Part shown: in pieces, positions 24,824-33,160 of the stretch
Layout of the letters: each line of letters starts with the position of its first letter
How positions within the stretch are numbered: the stretch's first letter is position 1
NCBI RefSeq assembly: GCF_014288115.1
Contig: NZ_JACOOK010000001.1
Location: 310,001 to 374,000 of the forward strand
Reading direction: 5' to 3'
From: Alistipes_A hominis
GTDB taxonomy: Bacteria; Bacteroidota; Bacteroidia; Bacteroidales; Rikenellaceae
DNA length: 64,000 nucleotides
The notes under the pieces: generated by a model
Database searches by the model: none
What the model was told of the DNA's origin: nothing
Seen by the model: the letters and a program-made list of their open reading frames with translations, nothing else
Translations under genes and position numbers: made by a program

Positions 24824-25615
24824 ATGAAAAAAAGCAAACTTTTAACGATCCTGACCATAACGGCAATATGGGCCTCCGGCTGTTCGAAAGACGTCGGGTC
24901 CGGTCCGCAGGCGACAGGAAACGGCTCGGTCGGTTTCTACTGCACGATTTCACCGGCGGTAGACATCGCGGAAACCAGCAAAGCAGATACCCGGACGCTA
25001 CCCGCCGAATATATCCCGGGTACGGAAAACTTGCGGCTGGAAATTTCGAGCGGCATCGGCACCGTCGCTTCGTACGACGTAATGTCCGACTACGACCAGC
25101 CGTTGCTACAGGCGGGCGACTATCAGGCCGATTTTTCTTACGGAAATCCGGATACCGAAGGAGAAAACGCCGGTTGCTTCAAGGGAACCAAACAATTTAC
25201 CGTCGTGGCGCGCAAGACCACGACCGAGCAGGTTTCGCTGTCGCTGGTCAACTCGGTCTATTCGCTGAGCTGTTCCGAATGGTTCAGGCAATATTATACC
25301 GATTACGACCTGACCGTCCGCACCGAATCGGGCTTCCGGTCGGGCTTTTCCGGATCGACCGCAAAACCGCTTACCGGCACGCTCCCCGTTTTCGTGAAAG
25401 CGGCCACCAAACTCTTCCTGAGCGGTTCGGCGACGAAAACCAACGGCGTGAAAGTAGAATTCCCCGAAACGGAAATCGGCACGACCGCGGCCCGGACATG
25501 GCATACGATCCTGCTCGACGCAGGGGCGGTGGGACAGGCGAGCATCACCGTTTCGCTCGACGACTCCCCGATCGAAATCAAAGAGGTGGACGTGGAACTG
25601 AACCCCGACGCCTGA
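24824..25615 (+). CDS. DUF4493-like surface lipoprotein
   Basis: A 263-residue lipoprotein (signal TILTITAIWASGCSKD, Cys about residue 20) with an acidic residue soon after Cys. The body follows the DUF4493 layout: 'GSVGFYCTISPAVDI', a Thr/Arg-rich linker, 'LRLEISSGIGTVASYDVMSD', 'LQAGDYQADFSYG', then 'CFKGTKQFTVVARKTTTEQVSL'. That is the pattern of an Ig-like domain seen in Bacteroidota surface lipoproteins. The second half (about 150-263) is another beta-rich region. It lies 22 bases after the fimbrillin-like gene. No enzymatic motif; an accessory or structural part of the surface assembly is the best inference. Confidence 0.65.
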   Translation: MKKSKLLTILTITAIWASGCSKDVGSGPQATGNGSVGFYCTISPAVDIAETSKADTRTLPAEYIPGTENLRLEISSGIGTVASYDVMSDYDQPLLQAGDYQADFSYGNPDTEGENAGCFKGTKQFTVVARKTTTEQVSLSLVNSVYSLSCSEWFRQYYTDYDLTVRTESGFRSGFSGSTAKPLTGTLPVFVKAATKLFLSGSATKTNGVKVEFPETEIGTTAARTWHTILLDAGAVGQASITVSLDDSPIEIKEVDVELNPDA

Positions 25616-25647
25616 CCGAAAACGAAACAATAAAAAACTGACACGAT

Positions 25648-27465
25648 ATGAAAACCTTTACCTTAGTAACGCTGACGGCAATGACGCTGATGCTGTCCGG
25701 CTGCAAGGACGAATCGGTCGATTTCGGCGGCAACGGCGACGGAGGCGACCCGCAGACGGAAACGGGCTATCTGGTCATGTCCGCGATGAGCGTTACGGTG
25801 GCGGACGATGCCGAAGTAATCCCCTACTCCAACGGCACGAAAGCGGCGATGACCCGTGCAGCGGGTTCCGTTTCGGAAGCCCCCGACAACTACAAGGTGA
25901 GCATCCGCAACGCCAAAACCGGCGAACAGACGAACCACGTCTATGCAGACCTCAAAAAAGCGGAAAACCAGCGTATGCCGCTGACACCGGGCTCCTACAC
26001 AGTCTCCGCCGAATCGCCGGATTACGCCGACTACATGGCCGGCACGACCTATGCCGACTGGGAAAAACCGGTTTACGCCGGTTCGGTGACCAAAAGCGTG
26101 ATCAAAAACAACGAAACGACGGTCGACGATCTGGTCTGCACGCTGGCGAACATCCGCACGACGGTAACTCTCACGCAGGATCTCCAGAAGTTGTTCATGT
26201 CCGACGCCGATGCAGAAGCCGCGGGTAAAGAGAAGCTGGCGGTCACGTTGTCGATCGGCGACAACGCGCTGGTTTTCGACCGCGAGGCGGCCAACGCCGG
26301 CAAAGCGGGCTATTTCAAGGCGGTCGAAACGGCGAATACGCTGAAAATCCTGTTATCCGGCCAATATAACAAAGCGCCCGGCGACGCGACGCCCGAATAC
26401 GTGACGGTCAACTGGTCGAAAGAGATCACCAACTGCAAGGCCGGACAATGGCGCAAAATCACCATCAACGTACTGAACGCCAACGAAGGGAACGTGCAAT
26501 TCCAGATCACCGTCGAAAACTGGGTGTACGACCAGAAGATCGACGTCGACGTGATGCGACTGTACGCCTTCGCCGAGGAGACGATCCCGGACGAAGATAT
26601 CTCCGACGAAGGATCGCCGGTTGTGACGCTCGACGGCAAGGACATCGCGCAGGGGTACACCATTTCCGGGTCGATGTACGACGAGCTGCTCGGCAAATGG
26701 ACGGAAAACCTGAAAGCCGTCGTTACGCCGGAAGACGGCGCGACCGTCAAATCGGTCAACCTCGTCTTCGAGTCGGACAACGCCGACTTCCTGGCCGCCG
26801 TCGATGCCGCAGGATACAAGAACCGCACCGTACCCCTGTGGCCCGAGAACGAAGCGAACGCGCCGTATGTCGTGATGAAAGAGGCCTCTACCTCCGTACT
26901 GACGGCCACCGTGAAAGACGCCGGCATGTCGGGCTTCTATCAATACGAAGGAACGCATACCGCAAAATTCGTGACCGTCGATTCGAAGGGCCGCACTTCC
27001 TACACGAAACTGAATATCCGCGTGACCGAAAGCGGTTCCACCGAATCGGGACCGGGCATCGTATGGACAAACAAAAGCGGTTCGAAGACCTACGACTTCG
27101 ACACCCGTTACAACCACATCGGCATGGAGATCCTGATCGGAGTGACCTCGCAAACCGGATTTACCGGATTCACGGTGGACATCATCAGCGAAAACGTACT
27201 TCCGGCCAGCGAACTGGAAAGCGTAGGCCTGGCTTCGCATCTCGACCTGATCAATCCGGGAGAATTCCAGTCCAAACTGGAAGGATTCGGATTCCCGACC
27301 GGAGCGGCCGTGTCCGGACAGAAAACGTTATCGTTCGACATCTCCGGATTTATGGATCTGCTGTCGCTGCTGAACAAGGAAGGCAACTGCGACTTCCGTC
27401 TGACGGTCACCGATGCGTCGGGCACCAATACGAAGACTATCCGACTGTATGTAACGAAAAATTAA
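25648..27465 (+). CDS. DUF4493-like multidomain surface lipoprotein
   Basis: A 605-residue lipoprotein with signal TLTAMTLMLSGCKDES (Cys about 19, acidic directly after). Residues 30-220 follow the DUF4493 plan: a Thr/Arg-containing linker (AAMTRAAGS), 'NYKVSIRNAKTGEQTN', 'LTPGSYTVSAESPDYADY', 'PVYAGSVTKSVIKNNETTV', 'CTLANIRTTVTLTQDLQKLF'. The rest, about 305-605, is a string of Ig-like beta domains (SGFYQYEGTHTAKFVTVDSK and a C-terminal 'NCDFRLTVTDASGTNTKTI'). It starts 32 bases after the previous gene. Its size and repeats suit a stalk or scaffold protein, which is inference. Confidence 0.68.
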   Translation: MKTFTLVTLTAMTLMLSGCKDESVDFGGNGDGGDPQTETGYLVMSAMSVTVADDAEVIPYSNGTKAAMTRAAGSVSEAPDNYKVSIRNAKTGEQTNHVYADLKKAENQRMPLTPGSYTVSAESPDYADYMAGTTYADWEKPVYAGSVTKSVIKNNETTVDDLVCTLANIRTTVTLTQDLQKLFMSDADAEAAGKEKLAVTLSIGDNALVFDREAANAGKAGYFKAVETANTLKILLSGQYNKAPGDATPEYVTVNWSKEITNCKAGQWRKITINVLNANEGNVQFQITVENWVYDQKIDVDVMRLYAFAEETIPDEDISDEGSPVVTLDGKDIAQGYTISGSMYDELLGKWTENLKAVVTPEDGATVKSVNLVFESDNADFLAAVDAAGYKNRTVPLWPENEANAPYVVMKEASTSVLTATVKDAGMSGFYQYEGTHTAKFVTVDSKGRTSYTKLNIRVTESGSTESGPGIVWTNKSGSKTYDFDTRYNHIGMEILIGVTSQTGFTGFTVDIISENVLPASELESVGLASHLDLINPGEFQSKLEGFGFPTGAAVSGQKTLSFDISGFMDLLSLLNKEGNCDFRLTVTDASGTNTKTIRLYVTKN

Positions 27466-27483
27466 CCGGACAACGATACGAAG

Positions 27484-29637
27484 ATGAAAAAACATATCAA
27501 TCCCGTCATCGCGTTGATTTCCTGCCTGGCGCTGGCGCTGGCATCGTGCGGTAAAAGCGATGCCGACGGCAGCCTGCCGACAAACGGACAGGGAATGCTG
27601 CAACTGAGTTTCGATATTCCCGGATACGGGGGACAATCCAAAGCCGCCGAATACGACGCACTGGCCATCAGCACGCTGCGGCTGTACAAAGTCGAACCGG
27701 ACGGCCAGGGTGGCGCGACCGAAAGTCTGATCCGCAAATACAAACCCGCCACCGACGTGCCCGCCAACCTTTACCTGGCCGCCGGGAAATACAAGGTAAC
27801 CGTCGAAGCGGGCGACAACAGCGAAGCCTCCTTCACGCACAAGAGTTACGCCGGAGCGTCCGAGTTCGACCTGGCGGCGCACGAGACGAAGATCGTCCCG
27901 GTGGTATGCAAGATAACGAACATCGTGGTACGTGCCGTATTCGATGCGACCATCACGCAGAAATTCGACAAAAGCCGCCGGCTTTACGTCTGCGCATCCG
28001 ACGAATTTTCGCGGACGGACGCTGAAAACAACCTGGTTCCGACGCTGGAATATACGGAGGACACGGTAGGCTATTTCCTGTTGCCCGAAGGGACGCAGAA
28101 CCTGAGCTGGGGATTTTTCGGCGAAAGTTCCGACCCGGAGATCGACAAGAACGGCACGAAAACCGGAAAAATCCAACTGCCGCAGCAAGGTATGCAGTAC
28201 ACGCTGACGCTCAAATATTCGAAAACCCCGGACGGTTACCTGACCGTGAACGTCAAAGTGCGGGAGTATGAGAGCGCGCACGACGACAGCTTCACGTTCA
28301 GCCCGCAACCGACGCTGACCGGGGACGGATTCCCGATCGGAAACGTTACGGGATACTATCTCGACCCGGTGAAGTTCAAAATCGCTTCGATCAACCCGCT
28401 CTCGTCGCTGAAAATGACGGCCGGGGGGCAGCAGTACGACGTCGTGGCCGGGGGCGCAGCAGTAGACGGAATCGCAGCGGAGGGAATCGCCTTCAAAAAA
28501 ATCGACGAATACAACAGTTCGCTGTCGCTCGACGGCACTTTCTTCGCGAAACTGACCAGCGGCGTCAATGAACTGAGTTTCCTGATGACCGATACGGACA
28601 ACAGCGAAGGCAAAGCCACGGCGCGCGTCGCGGTAGCCGGTGCGACGGGAGCTTCGTCGACCGACTTGTGGTTCGGCACGGCGAACCTGAACGCCATCGT
28701 CACCAACCCCTCGGGCACGGATATCAAGATACGTTACCGGATCGCCGGCACCGACGCCTGGACGGAACTGAACGCATCGAAAGGCGCGGACGGGTACACT
28801 TATACGGCCCAAGCGACCGATTTCAAAGCCGGCCGCACTTACGAATGCCAGTTGCTCGAAAACGGAGCCGAGAACGGAGCCGTGCGGAGCGTCAACACCG
28901 AAGCCGGCATCCAACTGCCGAACGCAGGATTCGAGGAGTGGCAGAAGTCCGGCAAGGCGTGGTATCCCTATGCCAGCGGCGGAACCGAATTCTGGGGTAC
29001 GGGCAACCCGGGCGCCACTTCGCTCGGCGACAAATTCAATCTCACTACCGGCGAAGCCGACCCCCGACCGGGATCTTCCGGAACGACTTGCGCCAAACTG
29101 CAAACGCAATTCCCGAACATGGCGGGCATCGGTAAACTGGCCGCCGGGAATATTTTCGTCGGCTCTTTCGGCGCAGTGTCGGGCATGGGCGGAACCGTCA
29201 ACATGGGACGTCCTTTTACGTTCAACGCAAAGCCGACCGGACTCAGAGTATGGTACAAATGCAACGTCGGCAGCGGCGACAAGGGGCGGATCTTCGTCTG
29301 CCTGATCCGGATGACCAAAGCCGGAGCCACCTGCCACGTGGTGAACACGAACGATGCCGACGAAACGGCCTTCTCGCCCTCGGACGAATTCCTCTATACC
29401 AAAAAGTCGGACGCTTCGACGCTGGAAGGCCACATCCTCGGTTACGGCGACCTGATGATCGAATCGTCGGTAGCGCAGTGGACCGAAGTGACCATCCCGA
29501 TCAACTACCGCGAACAGTACAATTCCGAAAAACCAAACGTCCTGATGGTAACGGCGTCGGCCAGTTACCGGGGCGACTATTTCGAGGGAAGCACCGACAG
29601 TAACCTGTTTCTGGACGATGTCGAATTTATCTATTAA
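27484..29637 (+). CDS. DUF4493-PCMD surface lipoprotein
   Basis: A 717-residue lipoprotein (signal ALISCLALALASCGKSDADG). Residues 35-270 repeat the DUF4493-like plan ('MLQLSFDIPGYGGQSKAAEY', 'LYLAAGKYKVTVEAGDN', 'CKITNIVVRAVFDATITQKF'). A middle Ig-like region covers about 270-470. The C-terminal 240 residues are a PCMD-type domain (putative carbohydrate metabolism domain), starting LPNAGFEEWQKSGKAWYPY and including 'EFWGTGNPGATSLGD', 'IGKLAAGNIFVGSF' and the late 'LFLDDVEFIY'. The PCMD fold resembles galactose-binding beta-sandwiches, so glycan binding is plausible. It is the largest lipoprotein of the operon, and its PCMD half is repeated in the last gene. Confidence 0.75.
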   Translation: MKKHINPVIALISCLALALASCGKSDADGSLPTNGQGMLQLSFDIPGYGGQSKAAEYDALAISTLRLYKVEPDGQGGATESLIRKYKPATDVPANLYLAAGKYKVTVEAGDNSEASFTHKSYAGASEFDLAAHETKIVPVVCKITNIVVRAVFDATITQKFDKSRRLYVCASDEFSRTDAENNLVPTLEYTEDTVGYFLLPEGTQNLSWGFFGESSDPEIDKNGTKTGKIQLPQQGMQYTLTLKYSKTPDGYLTVNVKVREYESAHDDSFTFSPQPTLTGDGFPIGNVTGYYLDPVKFKIASINPLSSLKMTAGGQQYDVVAGGAAVDGIAAEGIAFKKIDEYNSSLSLDGTFFAKLTSGVNELSFLMTDTDNSEGKATARVAVAGATGASSTDLWFGTANLNAIVTNPSGTDIKIRYRIAGTDAWTELNASKGADGYTYTAQATDFKAGRTYECQLLENGAENGAVRSVNTEAGIQLPNAGFEEWQKSGKAWYPYASGGTEFWGTGNPGATSLGDKFNLTTGEADPRPGSSGTTCAKLQTQFPNMAGIGKLAAGNIFVGSFGAVSGMGGTVNMGRPFTFNAKPTGLRVWYKCNVGSGDKGRIFVCLIRMTKAGATCHVVNTNDADETAFSPSDEFLYTKKSDASTLEGHILGYGDLMIESSVAQWTEVTIPINYREQYNSEKPNVLMVTASASYRGDYFEGSTDSNLFLDDVEFIY

Positions 29638-29645
29638 ATCATAGC

Positions 29646-30449
29646 ATGAAAGGCGGAATTTTCACCCTGATCCTGCTATGTCTGTCCTGCCCGGGGCGGA
29701 TGCTGGCGCAAGAGTCGCCGGCATCCGCTCCGGCGGCGTATGAGACCGCGGATAGGATTTCCGGGCAGCCGTTGAAAAAAGAACGCGGGCTCATCAGCCT
29801 ATCCAACACGTTCGTTCCCAAAGGCCAGTGGGTCGCCGGAATGACCGCTTCCTTTTCGACGCACTCGAACAAAGACTACACGTTCGTCGTGATCGAAGGA
29901 ATCAACTCGGAAGGGCATACCGTGAAGATCGCCCCGGTACTGGCCTACGCCGTAGCGAACAATATGGCCCTCGGCGCCCGGTTCACCTACTCGCGCACCT
30001 ACTTGCGGATCGACAGCGGCAGCATCCAGCTCGGCGACGACGACACCGGCATCGACCTGAAAGCAGATTCGTACTACTCGCTGAAGCATGTCTACGAAGG
30101 GGCGCTGATTTGGCGGCAGTATATCCCGCTGGGCAACAACAAGCGTTTCGCACTGTTCAACGAGATGCAGTTCGCCATCGGCGGCTCGCAGGCCAAGTTC
30201 GCATCCGGTTCTCCGGTAAAGGGAACTTACGAAACGGGGTTGTTGCTGTCGCTGGGTATTTCGCCCGGGCTGGTCGCATTCGCCACCAACAACATGGCCT
30301 TCGAGGTCAACGTGGGCGTCATGGGGATCAGTTACAGCAGCATCAAGCAGGTGCACAACCAGGTAACCGTCGGTAAACGGTCGAGCAGCATGATGAATTT
30401 CAAGGTCAATATTTTCTCCATCGGCCTCGGGGTGGCGTTCTATCTTTAA
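29646..30449 (+). CDS. Outer-membrane beta-barrel protein A of the surface operon
   Basis: A 267-residue protein with a signal ending LAQ (LILLCLSCPGRMLAQ), then about 30 polar residues. Amphipathic strands fit a small beta-barrel and end in aromatic-plus-Leu (IGLGVAFYL). Typical strand patterns are 'VAGMTASFSTHSNKDYTFVV' and 'MALGARFTYSRTYLRI'. It shares a strand order with the next gene (PKGQW...AG.T.S...S..DYT.....GIN..G) so the two are paralogues. Gap to the previous stop is 8 bases. It may anchor or export the lipoproteins encoded upstream; that is inference from operon position only. Confidence 0.7.
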   Translation: MKGGIFTLILLCLSCPGRMLAQESPASAPAAYETADRISGQPLKKERGLISLSNTFVPKGQWVAGMTASFSTHSNKDYTFVVIEGINSEGHTVKIAPVLAYAVANNMALGARFTYSRTYLRIDSGSIQLGDDDTGIDLKADSYYSLKHVYEGALIWRQYIPLGNNKRFALFNEMQFAIGGSQAKFASGSPVKGTYETGLLLSLGISPGLVAFATNNMAFEVNVGVMGISYSSIKQVHNQVTVGKRSSSMMNFKVNIFSIGLGVAFYL

Positions 30450-30462
30450 TTCGGCAGACACG

Positions 30463-31332
30463 ATGAAAAAACGAATCCTTTTTCTCAGCATACTGGCCGG
30501 ACTCGGCGCCGTTTGGTCGCCCGCGGCAGCGGCTTCCCCCGAAACGCCCGCAGCCGAAAACGATACGGTCGCCTTGTCCCCCGTCCCGCAGGCCGGGTTG
30601 CAGCCCGCAGAATCCGCAACGGCCCAAACCAAACCGTTTTTACCCACCCGTCGTCGCATCGACCGGGAGATCAACAAGATCAAGTTCGTCTACAAAGGCG
30701 AGATGGCGGCCGGTATCACCGTTTCGTACGGCACCCTGTCGAGCGACGATACCGACTACATGCTGATCCTCGACGGGATCAACCTCAGCGGCAGCATCTT
30801 TACGGTCAACCCGTCGTTCGGCTACTTCATCAAAGACAACCTGAGCGTCGGCGCCCGTTTCGGCTATACGCAGATGGAAGGCAATCTGGGAAGCGCCACG
30901 CTCGACCTGGGCGAAGTCAACGACGTGAACATGTCTTTCGCAAACGTCAGCCTCAAGAGCCACTCCGCTTCCTACGGGGCGTTCCTACGTTCGTACGCCG
31001 GGATCGATGCCAAAGGCCATTTCGGGTTCTTCGCCGAACTGGAGTTCGCGGTCAAGACCGGTTCGACGAGCCTGGCCTACGAATCCGACGGAAAGATGAA
31101 ATACACCAACAGCGACAACCTGCAGTTCCGCTTTTCGTTCAATCCCGGCGTGGCCGTCTATATTTTTCCCAACGTGTGCGGCACGCTCTCGTTCGGACTC
31201 GGAGGAATCCAGTTCAACAAAGTGACGCAGAAAGACCCCGAAGGAAACGTCGTCGGAACCCGCCACGCCTCGAAAATGCTTTTCCGCCTGAACTTGGCCA
31301 ACATCCGGATCGGGCTGAACATACACCTGTAA
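30463..31332 (+). CDS. Outer-membrane beta-barrel protein B of the surface operon
   Basis: A 289-residue paralogue of the preceding barrel. The signal is ILFLSILAGLGAVWSPAAAA and is followed by a Pro/Ala-rich linker of about 30 residues. The strands start at 'IKFVYKGEMAAGITVSYGTL' and 'YMLILDGINLSGSIFTVNP', then 'LSVGARFGYTQMEGNLG', and end 'NLANIRIGLNIHL'. Length and pattern suit an eight- to twelve-stranded barrel. A duplication of this kind in one operon suggests two barrels with different partners, or a heteromeric pore. The next gene starts eight bases after the stop. Confidence 0.7.
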   Translation: MKKRILFLSILAGLGAVWSPAAAASPETPAAENDTVALSPVPQAGLQPAESATAQTKPFLPTRRRIDREINKIKFVYKGEMAAGITVSYGTLSSDDTDYMLILDGINLSGSIFTVNPSFGYFIKDNLSVGARFGYTQMEGNLGSATLDLGEVNDVNMSFANVSLKSHSASYGAFLRSYAGIDAKGHFGFFAELEFAVKTGSTSLAYESDGKMKYTNSDNLQFRFSFNPGVAVYIFPNVCGTLSFGLGGIQFNKVTQKDPEGNVVGTRHASKMLFRLNLANIRIGLNIHL

Positions 31333-31340
31333 ACGATACC

Positions 31341-32978
31341 ATGATGAACATTCGACGCTACTGTATCCTGTTACTGACGCTGACGCTGGGGGCCTGTATC
31401 CGCAACGACATCCCGTATCCGGTCGTATCCATCGACATCCTGTCGGTACAGGGCGAGGGCTTCACCTGCGAAAGTTCCGACATCGACACCAAAAACCGGA
31501 TCGTCACCCTACACCTGGACGAGACGACCGACATCAGCCGGGTTCCGATCAGCGAAATAACGATTACCGAGGGAGGACGTTCGTCGATTCCGCTGTCGGG
31601 CGAATTCGACCTGCGGGCCGACCTGTCCGTCGTTCTGTCGCTCTACCAGGACTACGACTGGACACTGCGGGCCGACCAACCGATCGAACGCTTTTTCACG
31701 GTCGAGTCGCAGATCGGCGCCGCCGAATTCGACCCCGACAAACGAATCGCCCGCGCGTACGTCCCTACCGGAACCGACATGCAGCACATCCGGATCACCC
31801 GACTCAAACTCGGCCCGAAAGACATCACGACCATGACCCCCGCGGCCGAAGAACTGACTTCGTTCGAAACGTTCCGGTCGGTAGAAATCAAATACCACGA
31901 CTTCACCGAACAATGGATGTTGTACGTCGTTCCGACCGAAGTGACCGTGCAGTTCACGCAGACCGACGCCTGGTCGCGGATCATCTGGCTCTATGCCGAA
32001 GGACGCAGCGGCGCGGCGCTCGGATTCCGTTACCGCAAACAAGGCGACGCTCAGTGGATCGAAGTGCCCTCCGACAAGATCCAGGTGTCGGGCGGGGCGT
32101 TCCATACCCGCATCGCCGGGCTGGAACCCGAAACGGCCTACGAAGTGGTGGCCGTTTCGGACGACGACCTCTCGCCGGTAACGACGCTGACGACCGATCC
32201 CGAAGCCGTACTGACCGGCGGAGGGTTCGAAGAATGGTGCACGGAAAAAGACATCGTCTACCCGGGTCCGACCAGGGACGGGGCCTACTGGGGCACGGGC
32301 AATACGGGCGCCGCCATTGCCGGCACGACGCTGACCGACAAAGTCGCCGAAACGCGGCCGGGCAGCCCGGGGCAATACGCCGCCCGGCTCGAATCGAAAC
32401 TCGTCGGCATCGCCGGAGTAGGCAAGCTGGCCGCCGGCAACCTGTTCGTAGGCAAGTATATAGGCACCAGGGGCACGAACGGCATCGTCGGCTTCGGCCG
32501 CCCGTTCACGCTGCGGCCCACCGCACTGCACGGATGGGTAAAATATACCTGCGGAAACATTACCGACGTCGGCACGACCCAGCCCCCGGGAACGACCATC
32601 GCCAAAGGCGATCCCGACAACGGAATCATTTATTTCGCGCTGGGCACGTGGACTCCCCAGGAATACGGCGTCTGCGAGAAAGAAGACGGCGATCCGCTGG
32701 TCGGCACCGACGAGATACCGATCTGCATCGACACGCGGGACAAAAACACCTTCTTCAACCCGAACAGCCCGGCGGTAGTCGCTTACGGAGAACTGGTATT
32801 CTCGCAATCCACCGAAGGCTGGCAGGAGTTCACGATCAAACTGGAATACAACGCGACGAACATCGTTCCGACCCACCTCGTACTGGTATGCTCGGCCTCA
32901 AGATACGGGGACTACTTCACCGGTAGCCGCGACAGTAAAATGTGGGTCGACGATTTCGAACTGATTTACGACGAATAA
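31341..32978 (+). CDS. PCMD-domain lipoprotein, last gene of the surface operon
   Basis: A 545-residue lipoprotein from ATG 31341 (or 31344); the frame is open much further upstream, but that stretch overlaps the barrel gene out of frame and is not coding. Signal: YCILLLTLTLGACIRND, Cys at residue 19. Residues 30-280 hold Ig-like beta domains (VVSIDILSVQGEGFTCESSD, then 'LGFRYRKQGDAQWIEVPSD', a fibronectin-like strand set). Residues 285-545 are a PCMD domain: GGGFEEWCTEKDIVYPG, 'AYWGTGNTGAA', 'GVGKLAAGNLFVGKYIG', 'GFGRPFTLRPTALHGWVKY', 'SKMWVDDFELIY'. It matches the C-terminal half of the 717-residue protein. A terminator follows. Confidence 0.75.
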   Translation: MMNIRRYCILLLTLTLGACIRNDIPYPVVSIDILSVQGEGFTCESSDIDTKNRIVTLHLDETTDISRVPISEITITEGGRSSIPLSGEFDLRADLSVVLSLYQDYDWTLRADQPIERFFTVESQIGAAEFDPDKRIARAYVPTGTDMQHIRITRLKLGPKDITTMTPAAEELTSFETFRSVEIKYHDFTEQWMLYVVPTEVTVQFTQTDAWSRIIWLYAEGRSGAALGFRYRKQGDAQWIEVPSDKIQVSGGAFHTRIAGLEPETAYEVVAVSDDDLSPVTTLTTDPEAVLTGGGFEEWCTEKDIVYPGPTRDGAYWGTGNTGAAIAGTTLTDKVAETRPGSPGQYAARLESKLVGIAGVGKLAAGNLFVGKYIGTRGTNGIVGFGRPFTLRPTALHGWVKYTCGNITDVGTTQPPGTTIAKGDPDNGIIYFALGTWTPQEYGVCEKEDGDPLVGTDEIPICIDTRDKNTFFNPNSPAVVAYGELVFSQSTEGWQEFTIKLEYNATNIVPTHLVLVCSASRYGDYFTGSRDSKMWVDDFELIYDE

Positions 32979-33016
32979 CGGACGGCGGGCAGTTGCGTCC
33001 GGCGAAAAATGCCGGG

Positions 33017-33056
33017 AAAATAAGGCTTACGGAATATTCCGTAAGCCTTATTTTAT
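33017..33056 (+). terminator. Intrinsic terminator after the surface operon
   Basis: Perfect palindrome from AAAATAAGGCTTACGGAA (33017-33034) to its complement, with TTTTAT after. It ends the seven-gene transcript. Confidence 0.9.
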
Positions 33057-33094
33057 AATCCGTCCGCCATTATCGCAATTTCTACATAAAACTA

Positions 33095-33126
33095 TTTGGT
33101 AAAACCGAATTATATAAATAACTTTA
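33095..33126 (+). promoter_or_regulatory. Promoter of the macroglobulin-like gene
   Basis: TTTG (33095-33098), 20 bp, TAACTTTA (33119-33126), within an AT-rich gap. One mismatch at the last -7 base. Confidence 0.55.
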
Positions 33127-33160
33127 TAAAACGAAAGCATCATTAAAAAACCGCGCCGGC

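Noticed and set aside
27328..29433. 701-codon antisense frame opposite the DUF4493-PCMD gene
   Set aside because: Shadow of the real gene; low-complexity Arg/Gly/Phe composition and no signal or domain.
30513..31340. Upstream part of the open frame leading into the last PCMD gene
   Set aside because: It overlaps the second barrel gene out of frame; the true start at 31341 has a lipoprotein signal.
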